From NCBI GenBank assembly GCA_947561715.1, contig OX387198.1, positions 6,758,001 through 6,822,000 on the forward strand: a DNA stretch of 64,000 nt, in the 5' to 3' direction. The stretch's first letter is position 1, and each line of letters begins with the position of its first letter. A program made the position numbers and the translations under genes. Source of the DNA: Ascidia mentula (Eukaryota; Chordata; Ascidiacea; Phlebobranchia; Ascidiidae). The notes under the pieces are model-generated. The model was not told the origin of the DNA. It was given only the letters and a program-made list of their open reading frames with translations, and ran no database searches. This document shows positions 53,109 through 64,000 of this stretch, piece after piece.

Positions 53109-54081
53109 ATGAAAGATAGTGAGGACTCCAATTGCAATGGCAGCGAAGTTGAAGAATTGGAACGTTTATGTCCCACTGTAGTGGACAGGTATTTTGCTCG
53201 GGGTTACAAGGTAAATTTACCCAAAGGCGGAAGTTTGTCTGACTTTGAGGACAGAAAATCAAACATGAATGATGTGAGGATTCTTCGACATTCCAATCGA
53301 ATATGTGTTATAACGTTGGCCCCATCGCATCCAGTCCTACAAGCGGGAATATCTAGCATCAGTTTTAAGGTATCTTATGTGTTTTACGTGACATGATCTG
53401 GGAATTCTTCTATTTTAGTTACCTAGTTACCACACTAAACATTACTTTAAATTGTGTATCTTATATTTTGCTTGTTCAATTATGTTTATAGCTTATAATT
53501 TTGTTTTGGCTTCTTTTTCTATGTTAAATTTATATGTGTGATTAGCTGAGACTTCTTTCCATATGCTTCCTTTGTCCAAACAAAATTACAGGTCTCCGAC
53601 AAACTGGATCGATCTAAAAATGTAGTTTCTGGAAAGCGAAAGCGAGGAGCTCAATGGTTGAACCCTTCTGCACCTTTATGCATTGTATCATGTGACAATG
53701 GAACTCAGTATACGGTTTATTGTGGAATTCGGGCAAAACTTGTTGAAATGAACAATCGTTTGCTGACCCAACCACATTTGTTGCACACCAAGACTGAAAC
53801 TGAAGGGTAAAACTGTCATTAAACTTTAATGCAATTACCTTAATAATCAGGGTTACCACAAGCAAGCTAATTACTGAGGTTATCTTGTTACTGATGTGCA
53901 GTTCATTTTGCAAAATAGGTTCGTTGCAATTGTGATGCCTAAACTTGAAGAGGCAAGTACCACTATGGATGGTTTGCTAAATGAAGAGGAATATGATGGC
54001 TACAGGAAAAAGCAGCAAATTCTTCATTCTGCTTCATCACTAGATATCACAGAGGCTTCCGATGTGATACATGCTTCATAA
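53109..54081 (+). CDS. ABITRAM: ABITRAM (FAM206A / Simiate) orthologue
   Basis: Three exons: 53109-53369, 53592-53806 and 53919-54081, phase-consistent, 212 aa (human 181; extra residues are mainly N-terminal). Recognised by [58 protein letters not shown], and [10 protein letters not shown] followed by GLLNEEEYD. Family knowledge: actin-binding/transcription-modulating protein of nuclear speckles with a compact beta-rich fold, in part reminiscent of glycine-cleavage H. The 9-bp gap to the COX19 stop suggests co-transcription as a tunicate-type operon, with processing by spliced-leader trans-splicing. Confidence 0.95.
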
Positions 54082-55339
54082 TACATTTAGTCTTGTTTAA
54101 ACCGCTGGTTTTTAAACATTATTTGTATTCTTAAAACAAATACTTTCGACAAAAATTCTCACAAATACACCAACATTGTGGCAAGTTTCGAAAATTTACA
54201 AGAAATCACCATTAGGATAATAATAAAAACATCGGCGTAGTAATAAAAGCAAATGAAATACACGAAAAAGTTATTCTGCATTTGCACTTCCGAAACTATG
54301 ATAAAACCTTTCTTCAACGCGACTTTTTTAAACAATTTTTTGACTCGTTTAGTATGTCTTTAATCGTGTATCAGACCTTTCTGGAGCGACAGGTTGGTCT
54401 CCAATAGTTGATGCACACGCGCGTATCGCATCTGTTAGTACCGAGTCGTCTTCCACCAGCGCCCCAACTCTCGTTGCCCAGCAACTGTCGCATTGAAGGT
54501 TGGTTGTTTCGAAGTAAGTGGTGACGAGCGAGTCTCTCGTGATTACGTCACCACAATTACAGTTGGTTTCGCTGGGAAAATTGAATTGTAAGTGAGTGTA
54601 GACGGTAGAGATAATAGTCTTCTGACTGATTTCGGTTTACCCGGCAGAATAGACCGTAGCCTGTTTAAGAGCGGAGAGCATACAATCGATGAAAAAACAA
54701 TCTTTTGTTAGTGAATATACACATTCTGGTATAAAAATATAAGACCACGTTTATAATGGAAACAAATTACTAGTGCGTAGCTTTGCTTGGTCACGTCATA
54801 TTCACATAATTTTTATGTTAGGTCCTAAACTTGACCTAGACTTTCTAGTGACGTAATTTGGGGTGTTCAAAATTTGTATAACAAAGTTCGTACGATTTCG
54901 CACCAAACCCAAAACTAATTACCTGCACTGCACCTTTTGTTCCACAAACCCAAGAACCGATTTAAAATTCCCTATCGGGTTCGTTTGACCCTGGTATTTG
55001 GCAAGGTAATCGTTAACACAGAGATCATAGTTGTCTTCGGTTCGTTGCGGACAGGCATCGTCATTTTCCCTGTCCTGATAGCCAGCACTGTTTTGCGGTC
55101 TTTCAAAAGCTGCGTCTGAATGGTAAATGTATTCGTTGGTTAAAAAAGGTATTTATTTCTTCTACACAAAAACCCAAAGTTGTGGCCGTGGCTTGTGTTT
55201 TTAGTAACTGGTAAGACGAACAAGAACGCAAAAAATTACAAGTTATTTCAGTATTTGTATTTTGTTCAAAACAAACTATAAGTTAGTTTACAAGCAATAA
55301 GTGCGTATTGGATCCCTCCTGGTCGACTAGAGGACTGTT
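54082..55339. other. Intergenic, no gene seen
   Basis: Convergent gap between ABITRAM (plus) and the secreted orphan (minus). It should contain both 3' untranslated regions. No exon or RNA gene recognised. Confidence 0.55.
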
Positions 55340-56611
55340 TCAAACGACGCGCACTCCCTTCTTATACCAAGTTCTTATACCATCATATCCGTAGGTGGCA
55401 TAAAAGTAGAATTTCTTCACACATTCCTCGGCCGCCGCGAGTTGGATGCTGCCGTCTCCGAGTAAAGATTTCAACCTCCATATCCAGCACTCTACAGTAT
55501 CGTTCGACGCGCTGTTGTTAAAATAATCGTTTTACGTCTCGTTTTACCGACTTGTATGTTTCCAAAAAAACATTTTGAAAAACCTATGTATGTTATTCTG
55601 ACAAGCAGTAGTTTCACAAACAAATCAAAATTTAATCCTATATTCACCGTGACGTTCTGTAAAGGTCTTTACGCGCGCGGAATGGTTTGGGAATCAATGT
55701 TCATTAGGTTATAATTTGTCTCATAAAAGCGTTGGTACAAATACATACATATATACCTGCATGTGACGTCATTCGATATTGTGTACCACCTCGAATACTC
55801 GACGAGGAACTTAACAACGCTATCGTAATCCACACCGTCAAAGTTTGTTTCTGTTGTGAGACATCTCGGGAAATACGACTCGATATTTTCCACTGCAAGT
55901 TGGTCTCGGGTTGTGGTTGTGATCTCTCGCTTTGCAACGTGGGTTGGTATGTGGCAAGCTGCAAAACATTTTAACGAAATCCTATTAGAAATGCACTTTA
56001 CATTTATACGAGTAAAATTAAAAGTTGCAAGAACAGGTTCTTTTGCAAAAATGTAAGTATCGTGTTGACGTTAGACTTGTGCATTATTGTTGTGACAACC
56101 GAGTCTCGAATTCTAAGAACGTACCAGTTCGAATATATACCACCAGTTAGTCTTTACGAAAATAACCAGAGACCAAATGTTGCGCTTGGTTATCGTTTGT
56201 GGTTAAAGTTTTGCGAACATTTGGCTGCGAAGTATAAAACTATTAGAAAACTGTTTAAGCCCTTATTTGTCACATTCAGTATCCATTTGAAGTAAGTTTT
56301 ATAAAAACCTGGTACATGCACAAAATAAACTCGATTTGACCAATTGGCGATAAAAGGACAGTTTTCTTGATTACATACAACTATTCATTATTGAACAGTT
56401 ATTTGATTCAAAATCCAAGTTGCAAAATATCGTGAAAAAATATTATCCTAGTATATTCACTTGACTGGCAGCAATATATTGGTGTGTTTAAATCAAGCAA
56501 AAATGAACCGAAACTCTGTCATTTGACAACAGTGCCACACATACCCTGCGTCGCCAAAGCGAGAAAGAACAACGTCACAACCCCAAAACCTAAAGCTCCT
56601 GTTCTTATCAT
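55340..56611 (-). CDS. Small secreted cysteine-containing protein, family unknown
   Basis: Three exons on the minus strand: 56611-56545, 55958-55757 and 55511-55340, phases 1 and 2, giving 146 aa. The first exon encodes a clear signal peptide (MIRTGALGFGVVTLFFLALA), likely cut near ATQ-A-CH. The mature part, about 123 aa, has five cysteines (CHIP, PRCL, VTCR, VECW, EECV) and many aromatic residues (SRWYTI, CWIWRLK, FYFYATYGYDG, RTWYKKG). No transmembrane segment, no known domain recognised. The odd cysteine count suggests one free cysteine or an intermolecular disulfide. The signal-peptide exon and the splice phases are the main evidence that this is real. Confidence 0.7.
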
Positions 56612-57295
56612 TCTGCAAATATTATTTGTTATGACCGTTTTCCATGTTTTGCAAGTATACCTAGCTTTAGCTTCTTCGTATGATATTGACGTCAATTTAA
56701 GCATAACATCTTCACCTTGTTTAACCACTACCAATAGGAACATTGACTCATACGTGCACGAGTGCAAGGGTAAGATTACGGGACGGAGTAATCCTGCTAA
56801 TTACAGCAAAACACCGGTTGCAACAGGTCAAAAACGCAAAATACATGCTGCGTCAACGACCGACGGTGGGTAAATGTGCAGATGAGTTGTCTGTGACGTA
56901 AGAATGATAAATTGTTAGTAAGCGACTTCAAATCGGAAGCAATTGGGTTCAAACAGCTTGTTTGTTTGTTTATTTCGATTGTTAGAGGAGTTTGGTTTTA
57001 CTATGTTACGTACACGGTGTTGCGTGATACAAGTTTCGAATGACAATATGCACGGTAACAGAAGAAGCCAACGGCATAGCCGTCGATATTAGACGCAGTT
57101 TTGTTTTATGCAAGGAAAAAAATGGAAAACTGTGCAACAAAATAAACAGAAACAATGAATTATCAAAAAGTGTATACACAGCGCATGAACAGCATTACAT
57201 ACACCCGGGGCTCGCGGGAAGATTTTTCCAGGCACTCGTCACAATATTGTTGTGCAATGTGCTATGTAAGCAAAGCAACACAACGGCGATCTTTC
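56612..57295. other. Intergenic, no gene seen
   Basis: About 0.7 kb between the start of the secreted orphan and the 3' end of LCCL-pentraxin gene A. Open frames on the plus strand overlap the signal-peptide exon and are judged shadows. Confidence 0.5.
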
Positions 57296-59488
57296 TTAAA
57301 CCACAATCGGACAATCTTGGGGGATTTCGGTTCCTACCACACCAACAAGCTCTGTTTCGTCTGACGTCATCGAAATCACGTGGTCATATGGACAGCTACA
57401 TTCAGTGGCCATAGCAGCTATTTCCGTGGCCGATAGCATGCGGTCGTATAGGACGAAGTTAGCTATTGAGCCACTTTGGACACAAAATACCCAGAAACAG
57501 TTAATAACCGAACGTACCAATATCGCTTGATTTTTAAGCATTTCACCAAACTAACTTACTTCATGGAACCAAATCCTTCGAGGAAAGCCCCGAGAACGAA
57601 ACTTCCGTTCCCCTCAATCACTGGTCCAGATGACGTACTTCCAGCCAACTCCGTTCCGTCGATAGAAATGAACATCTTGCTTGAGTCAAATCCAGCACAC
57701 ACGTGATGCTACAACAAGAGTAGTTTTGAAAACATCGGACGACAAAGGTTACTGGGAACGATATATTTAATTTTTGTAATAGATACCTTACGAATTCAAC
57801 ATATTTTATCCTACTTACCGCGTCACCTGTTTTCCAGTCATATTCTAAATTCAAAAGCTTTGAAGTGAAAAATACCAGTCGGATATTATTGTCCGATGCA
57901 GTTTCGGACCCAAAATAAAGGATTTGATACGAGTTGGACAAGTAGGAAAAAAAAACTCCGAAAGTGTTTTTATTTGTTATCCACGCACACACGGTGGCAG
58001 CACTGAGCTGTGAAAACGTTTTTGTGTATCTGACGTAATTGCCCTCTTGTCCGTTAAAGTCGAAGTGGGATCGTGGACAGGCTGCGGAACGTCGGAAAAG
58101 TTAAATGCAGTTTGTACGTTCCTTACCACGTACATATAAAATCACATGTTATTATATTTTATTATTTTTACACATCTGTGATTTCTTAAACCCAAATGAC
58201 AATGCATCAGTCATCACCAATATGAAGTCGGTCGAACTTACAAGAAAAGTGAAGAGATGAATAGGAAAAACCAGCTGATAGACTTCTGATGCCATAATTA
58301 GTTGATCCTTGGTAATATGCCTGACTGGGAGCCGAAGCTAACTTTACAAGGCCACCGTTTTCTTGTATGCAAGACGAAATGCTTTATTTCAAGAAATTGT
58401 ATTGCAATATACGTTTATCACCAGTTAGCTTTCCGGCGTGTATGGCAGCGCTGCACACCGATGACCTGATGCTGTAGATTCCAGTTCCGTAAACAGGTTC
58501 CTTTCCGCATCCAGATGGACAAAAGACTTGTGTTATATCTGTGGCCGAATCACCTTTCACTGAACACGTCACTGAAATCCCGAAATTAAATTTTAAAATA
58601 GATTAGTTTTACTTTTGAATAATTGAATGTTGATGAGTAACGCTAACTTTGTAATGTTATGGAATAACACAGGAAAAATTGGTCTGCATATTTTGTAATC
58701 ACTTTAATGCAGTTTTATCTGCAAAGTCATCAAATAAAAAAAGGAAATTTTTAAAGTATTTCATTGTTTGTCTTCGTTCCGAATAGAAAACAAAACTTTT
58801 TTTGTAGTTCTTTCTGCCCTTAGTTTAGATAAGCCTTACATGCCAAAAATATTTCTTATTTCTTGTCGCCATGCTCTTACTTTGAAATGAGTATGAGTTC
58901 CCTGCTTTTCTACAGGAATTGCTGGTGACGCCATTTCTACTTCCGCCAATGTATCGATTTTCTGGATTTCCTTCAATCCTATAAACCGTCACAGGTCCAC
59001 CGCCATCTTTACAATGTTCGTGAAAACAACTCAGATGCATTCACCTTTAGCACATTATCATTATACAGCATTAATTTGTGTTGCAATACCGTCGATCCAT
59101 TGATCTTGTATGGCAGCCAAGCAAATGGGCCCATTCGAATACACTCCGTTGCCACACAATGTTGATTTCTGCCTCCAACAGTTCGCAGGACAAAGCAGAG
59201 TAGTTATAGAATGATTCAAGTCCGAAAACTTCGTGTTACAATCTGCATAAACAATTATCGACAAATAACGTTTAGTCCAAAATTTAGATGGTTTGTTGTT
59301 GATTGTCAAGCCAATACATTCCGTGTGTAATTTTAATTATTTTCAAGTCAAATACGGTTGCTATAAATAATATGTTGGTAACGTTATTTAACACAAATAT
59401 ATAGAAGCAAGTTATTTACGGGTTTCTTACCTTTCCATTCGTTGCCATTGACACTCGAGACAACAATCAGGAACCACCAGAAATTCAT
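57296..59488 (-). CDS. Secreted LCCL-LCCL-pentraxin-like protein, copy A
   Basis: Eight exons on the minus strand: 59488-59431, 59242-59090, 59006-58881, 58571-58422, 58361-58242, 58081-57819, 57708-57560 and 57473-57296. They are phase-consistent and give 398 aa. Exon 1 encodes a signal peptide (MNFWWFLIVVSSVNG). Exons 2-3 make a divergent LCCL domain (LLCPANCW, GNGVYSNGPICLAAI, GGGPVTVYRI, GSRNGVTSNSC). Exons 4-5 make a canonical one (DITQVFCPSGCGKEPVYGTG, SSVCSAAIHAG, YYQGSTNYGI). Exons 6-8 encode a concanavalin-like/pentraxin-LamG_3 domain (YVRYTKTF...ATVCAWI, HHVCAGF, SIANFVLYDRML...EIAAMA). Family knowledge: LCCL modules occur in Limulus factor C, cochlin and vitrin; pentraxin folds bind ligands, often with calcium. 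An innate-recognition role is inference. Confidence 0.9.
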
Positions 59489-62222
59489 CTTTTCACTTAT
59501 ATCAAAATTTGCGTGTTGAAAACGACGCAATAATCTACATATATTTAAACAATCTATTTACAGCACCGTCTTTCCGCAGTTACACAAGTGACTTCTTCAC
59601 AAGGAACTTAATGCTTTCGTTCACCATAGCATGGAACAAACCAATTTTTTTAGTCGCAAAAACTGTTCCTTATCTTACTCATTCATTAAGCTATATCCCA
59701 CAAATATCGCAATACTCAGAGTCCAACTAACGATGTTGACAAACCAACTTAATATTTAAGCGCAGTTTTCTCTTTTTTTCATTTCTTCGCACCAGCAGTT
59801 ATTTTTTTTATTTCGTGATGGCAGCGATTTGCAATACAAGGTTTGTTTAATTCTGACTTTTTTGCAGGAGCCAGTGACGCCGTTTTGGTTCCTACCTTTT
59901 TTTCATTATCCTGATTACCAGAACTCATGCGAACCGTATACTGCTGCTTATTATAGAAAACAGTTACCTGAGTTCATTATTTTGCGTCACGGCAAATTGC
60001 CTTGTTTCAACCCATGCAGTTTAGCTGCATTCTAAAGGAAGCATCGAAAGCATTGCATAAGTGTTAAAGGAAAAGCATTGATGAGATGTTGAATCGCATA
60101 TATTTAACTGTTTGAATTTAAACTATTGTTGAGTTCCTCGCAAAGATAAAGAAGTTACATACACCATCGGTTGGCGTTTGATAATTACGACTGCATTCCT
60201 TTAATTCAATTGTTCTCTTTGTTTGATCAAAAATATTCAAAAAACTTTGCTCTAAACGATTTTATTTTGCTAACTCGATTTTCAAAACTGAAAAGACTAC
60301 AACGCTGAATATTTAACGCAATTAACTTGGTGACACTTCTGGGTATGGTTTATGCGCAAAGGTCTGTGAAATATGTCACTTATTTGGTATGATACCAGGT
60401 GTGGGATTTAATTATTCTTCACCATGATTGCGGTTCTAAATAAACCAAATGACAATAAATCACCAGGTAGACTCATTGTGTAGCTCAGATGGCATTTAGT
60501 CACTTAATCTTCATTTTCATATTAATGCAAACTTATATAGACGGCTTCCACTTTACACTCACCGGTTGCGGATTCCTGGTATAGACCGGCGGTATCCAAC
60601 CGCAATGCTATTTCGGAGCAAAATTGATGTTGCTTTTTTGAGAAGTGCCGCAAAAAGCATTGCTTTTAATGGGAAAGTTGGTTTGACGAATTTCCTTAGT
60701 ATTTCCAAGTTTACAAACTGGAAACTACCACATAATTACGTGTGAAGGGTGAATGTACAGCAACATCAATGTATTACAACGTTACAACCACGAAATTATG
60801 CTTACATGTCTCACGTTCAAGTTGTGCTTGTCAGTTTCCGTCTTATTCAAATGAAAATGGCAAAAGCACAATGTATCCAGATTAGTCACATTTATGAACG
60901 AGTTAAACTTTGCCACAATTAATAATTTTTTTATCGGCATAATAAATCAAAGTCTGGGGTATAGGGCTCAACGCTAAAAGTATAGCTGATGGCTAATTAA
61001 TTCACAAAAGAAAGTAATTAATTTTAATTTAGTGACGCACGTTAAGAGTATTAGCAACGGAAACTATTAAACTAACACGTCGCTCTGACAAGTTTGGATG
61101 ATGGATGACTTCAAGTTTTCAGGCAGTAACTGGTCGTCGCGCTCGCGTGGTGCCAGGTGATGATCTGTCAAGTTGTTACTTTATCAGCATATTATTAAAC
61201 GCCACACATTGTTGATTTCTGCTTCCAACAGTTCACAGTGGCAATAGAATGATTCAAGTCCGAAAACTTTGTTGAGATTTCATCGCTAAACCGTAGTGCG
61301 CTGAGCAAATGTTTGCGCGTTTAGCCCGACATTTATTTGGAAGATACGAGGACCTTGGTGCGATAAAATCCTGTGAAATTTCAACGAATTTAAACACTGT
61401 TGTGCGAGCTTCCAGCATATGCATGCGGATGTTGTTGTGGGTTCGTGTGAAAGTGCCAATGATGGGTCACACACAGTGACATGCCTATCAGTGAAGGTAC
61501 GCCTACAAACCACATGTTTGTAACCTTTTCCACTTCGGTATATCGGATTTCAATTGCGTCATCATGATACCTATTACAGTTATAGTAATGGAGGCATAGC
61601 CGAAATAACATCATATACGTTTACCCAGCGTTTAAATTTCACCGAACGTTGAAACCCAAACCCAAGTACGAGGTCTGACATCTTACCTTGATTCAAAGGC
61701 GCTGTAGTTGACGGAAATATAGCTCGCATAAGTGCTGTTCCGTGTCGTTTATGCATTTATTTATGACGCGAAACATTGCGTGCCATTATACCAATTTGAT
61801 ACAAAAAAGTTAAAAAAAACTTGGTCAATGTACACAACAATTTACATCAATGCGAATTATTCCAAAAGGGCGAAGATTCTACGAAAAACACAATGTATAG
61901 ATATTTACATTCAAATCAAGAACGTTTATACCTTAAATTACAAAACGATTCCTTCGAGTAGAAGTGAAGTCAATTTGCCTTCTCACATCAAATTAATATG
62001 TCTTTGCGCGATGAATGCGACGTTGTACATATAATAGCGCGGGACCGGTAAACACGTGTCAAGGAAGGCGCAAGATTGACGATTTTACCGAGCCAATGTA
62101 AATCAGCAGTAAGAATCATAAAGAACGGTTAGTATAAAAATCACTCTTCGCAAAAAAGGTATTTTACCGATGAACAGAAAACAGAAAGTAATTGTTTGTA
62201 AAAAGTGATTACGTAAACATGT
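59489..62222. other. Intergenic between the two LCCL-pentraxin genes
   Basis: Contains the 5' region of copy A and the 3' region of copy B, plus the LCCL exon remnant noted separately. No other gene recognised. Confidence 0.55.
61200..61276 (-). pseudogene. Decayed LCCL exon 2 fragment
   Basis: About 75 bp closely match copy A exon 2 at 59152-59236 (shared TTGATTTCTGC, TCCAACAGTTC, AATGATTCAAGTCCGAAAACTT), with an internal deletion of about 15-20 bp that removes codons in the middle of the exon. No partner exons with open frames were found, so it is a remnant of a third copy or a partial duplication. Confidence 0.75.
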
Positions 62223-64000
62223 TTACATCAAAGTGGGACATTCCATGGGGATCGCGGTGCCTACATTCCCCCCAACCTCCGTTTCATCTGATGTCATCGA
62301 AATCACGTGGTCATATGGACAGCGACATTCAGTGGCCATGGCAGCTATTTCTGTCGACGAGAGCAGGCGATCGTAAAGAACGAAGTTGTCAATTGCACCG
62401 CTGTGACATCGTAAAATATGTAAACAGAATTATAGTTTTTCTTTGTGAACAAAGTAACGTATCTATCTAAACCATCTTACAATGGATATCCGCCACCTAC
62501 AACTAAATCGCCACCACCCTCCATCGCTGGTCCTGATGACGTATGTCTGCCAAGCTCCACTCCGTCGACAGAGACGCCGATCATGGTCGAATCAAACCAA
62601 CCACACACGTGATGCTACAAAGTACGATGGAATTCAATAAAGATACGCATGAAGCAAATATTGTCATTTTGACAAGTAGCTGAAACATTAAATTTGCTGT
62701 TTGTAAAGTTCTACCAATGATTCCACTTACCGCTTCACCTGTTCGCCAATCAAAAGGAAACTGTTTCGTTCGTCTCCCAACGTCATATTTTAGTGCTGTT
62801 GGGTTGGTGAAACTATAAGAAAGGTGAAAGAAATTGTACCTGCTTTGAACATAGTAGTAAAAAAAAAGCCTTGCGCTTGTCTGGTTTTGGATGGTTAACC
62901 ATGCACACATGGTGGCAGCACTGAGCGAGTGAAAGGTTTTGGTGTACGAGACCCAAGACCAACTATCGATGAAATCAAAGTGGGATCGTGGACAGGCTGT
63001 GAAAAAAATAATTAAGTTTATCAACACGTGCTTCTAGGTTACTCTTTGTTACTGCCGTTGATGTAATCAGTGATAATTTGACCGTTCCGTAGGTTTCGAT
63101 TTCCCGGGTTGAGTTATTAATATTTATGTAGTGTCACATTATATGGAAAGCTGACTAACTTACATGAAAAAGTGAAGGAGGAATTGGACTGCCCACTTGA
63201 AACACTCGTCACGCCATATTTGGTAGATCCATTATAGTATAATTGTCCAGGAGCAACAATGAACTTGACCAAACCTCCGTTTACTTTTCACAAAATGAAA
63301 TACGTTATGCAGGGAAACTATGCAAAAGAGTTTACGTTTTTTACCTGTTAGCGTTCCGGCGTGTATGGCAGCGCTGCACACCGATGACTTGATGCTGTAG
63401 ATTCCAGTTCCAAAAACAGGTTCCTTTCCGCATCCAGATGGACAAAAGACTTGTGTTATGTCTGTGGCCGTATCACCATTCACTGAACACGACACTAGAA
63501 CAGTCATATTCCAACTTTGTAATGTTATAGAATAACACAGAAAAAATTCGTCTGCATATTTTGTAATCGCTTTAATGCTGTTAAATCTGCAAAGTCATTT
63601 AATAAAAACAGCAAGTTTTTAAGTATTTCATTGTTCCGAATAGAAAACAAAACTTTTTTTGTAGTTCTTCCTGACCTTAGTTTAGATAAGCTTTAGATGC
63701 CCAAAATATTTCTTATTTCTTGTCGCCATGCACTTACTTTGAAATGAGTATGAGTTCCCTGCTTTCCTGCATGAGTTGCTGGTGACGCCATTTCTACTTC
63801 CGCCTATGTATCGATTTTCTGGATTTCCTTCAATCCTATAAACCGTCACAGGTCCACCGCCATCTTTACAATGTACGTGAAAACAACTCAGATGTATTCA
63901 CCTCGGCACACTATCATTATACAGCATTAATTTGTATTGCAATACCGTCGATCCATTGATCTTGCATGGCAGCCAAGCAAATGGGTCCATTCGAATACAC
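62223..64000 (-). CDS. Secreted LCCL-LCCL-pentraxin-like protein, copy B (5' end outside window)
   Basis: Minus-strand exons: beyond 64000 to 63946 (partial), 63863-63738, 63494-63345, 63283-63164, 62996-62731, 62614-62481 and 62400-62223. Phases match copy A exactly, and five exon lengths are identical (126, 150, 120 and 178 bp plus the matching exon-2 end). Two pentraxin exons differ by +3 and -15 bp. Conserved marks are DITQVFCPSGCGKEPVFGTG, SSVCSAAIHAG, a second LCCL half with YYNGSTKYGV, then VCAWL, HHVCGWF, FVLYDRLLS and MATECRCPYDHVISM. Exonic and even intronic sequence (compare 63640-63735 with 58780-58875) is very similar to A, so the tandem duplication is recent or homogenised by conversion. 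The signal-peptide exon lies past the window. Confidence 0.9.

Noticed and set aside
56484..56873. 129-codon plus-strand open frame with a hydrophobic stretch
   Set aside because: It is antisense to the signal-peptide exon of the minus-strand secreted gene; the minus-strand model has matching splice phases over three exons.
1..64000. CRISPR arrays, phage or bacterial operons
   Set aside because: The sequence is intron-bearing eukaryotic DNA; the only regular repeats are the transposon satellites, whose units abut without spacers.

Overview
The window reads as a compact, AT-rich animal genome, most likely a tunicate (Ciona-like ascidian). Three things point there. Genes have many small exons and very short GT-AG introns, often 57-75 bp. 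COX19 and ABITRAM lie in tandem only 9 bp apart, as in tunicate trans-spliced operons. Gene content is metazoan (PARP1, RHOU/RHOV-like GTPase, COX19, ABITRAM, LCCL-pentraxin secreted proteins). The species call is inference. All gene models were assembled by hand from splice sites and reading phase.

Layout. 1-9.6 kb: no supportable gene. 9.6-15.1 kb (-): four-exon RHOU/RHOV-type GTPase. 15.1-18.9 kb: no protein gene, one weak tRNA/SINE-like trace. 18.9-19.7 kb (+): small PPC/DUF296-domain protein. 20.0-27.3 kb (-): complete 21-exon PARP1. 28.0-32.0 kb (+): macro-domain protein divergent from PARP1 across about 735 bp. This places an ADP-ribose polymerase beside a likely ADP-ribose reader or eraser. 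36.6-41.6 kb: two unrecognised paralogues arranged head-to-head. 42.7-52.3 kb: a 9,571-bp Mutator-like transposon (MULE) with 160-bp identical terminal inverted repeats, a perfect 9-bp target-site duplication, inverted 57-bp satellite arrays inside both ends, and a 15-exon gene for a transposase of about 1,420 aa. That protein joins a MULE DDE core and SWIM finger to a Ulp1-type (C48) protease and a PHD-like finger. 52.4-54.1 kb (+): COX19 then ABITRAM. 55.3-56.6 kb (-): small secreted orphan. 57.3-59.5 kb and 62.2-64.0 kb (-): two tandem genes for secreted LCCL-LCCL-pentraxin-like proteins (the second runs off the window), with a decayed exon fragment between them.

The strongest candidates for something undescribed are the MULE with its protease/PHD-fused transposase and reading-frame-preserving satellite ends, the PARP1/macro-domain divergent pair, the LCCL-pentraxin array, and the orphan head-to-head paralogues.
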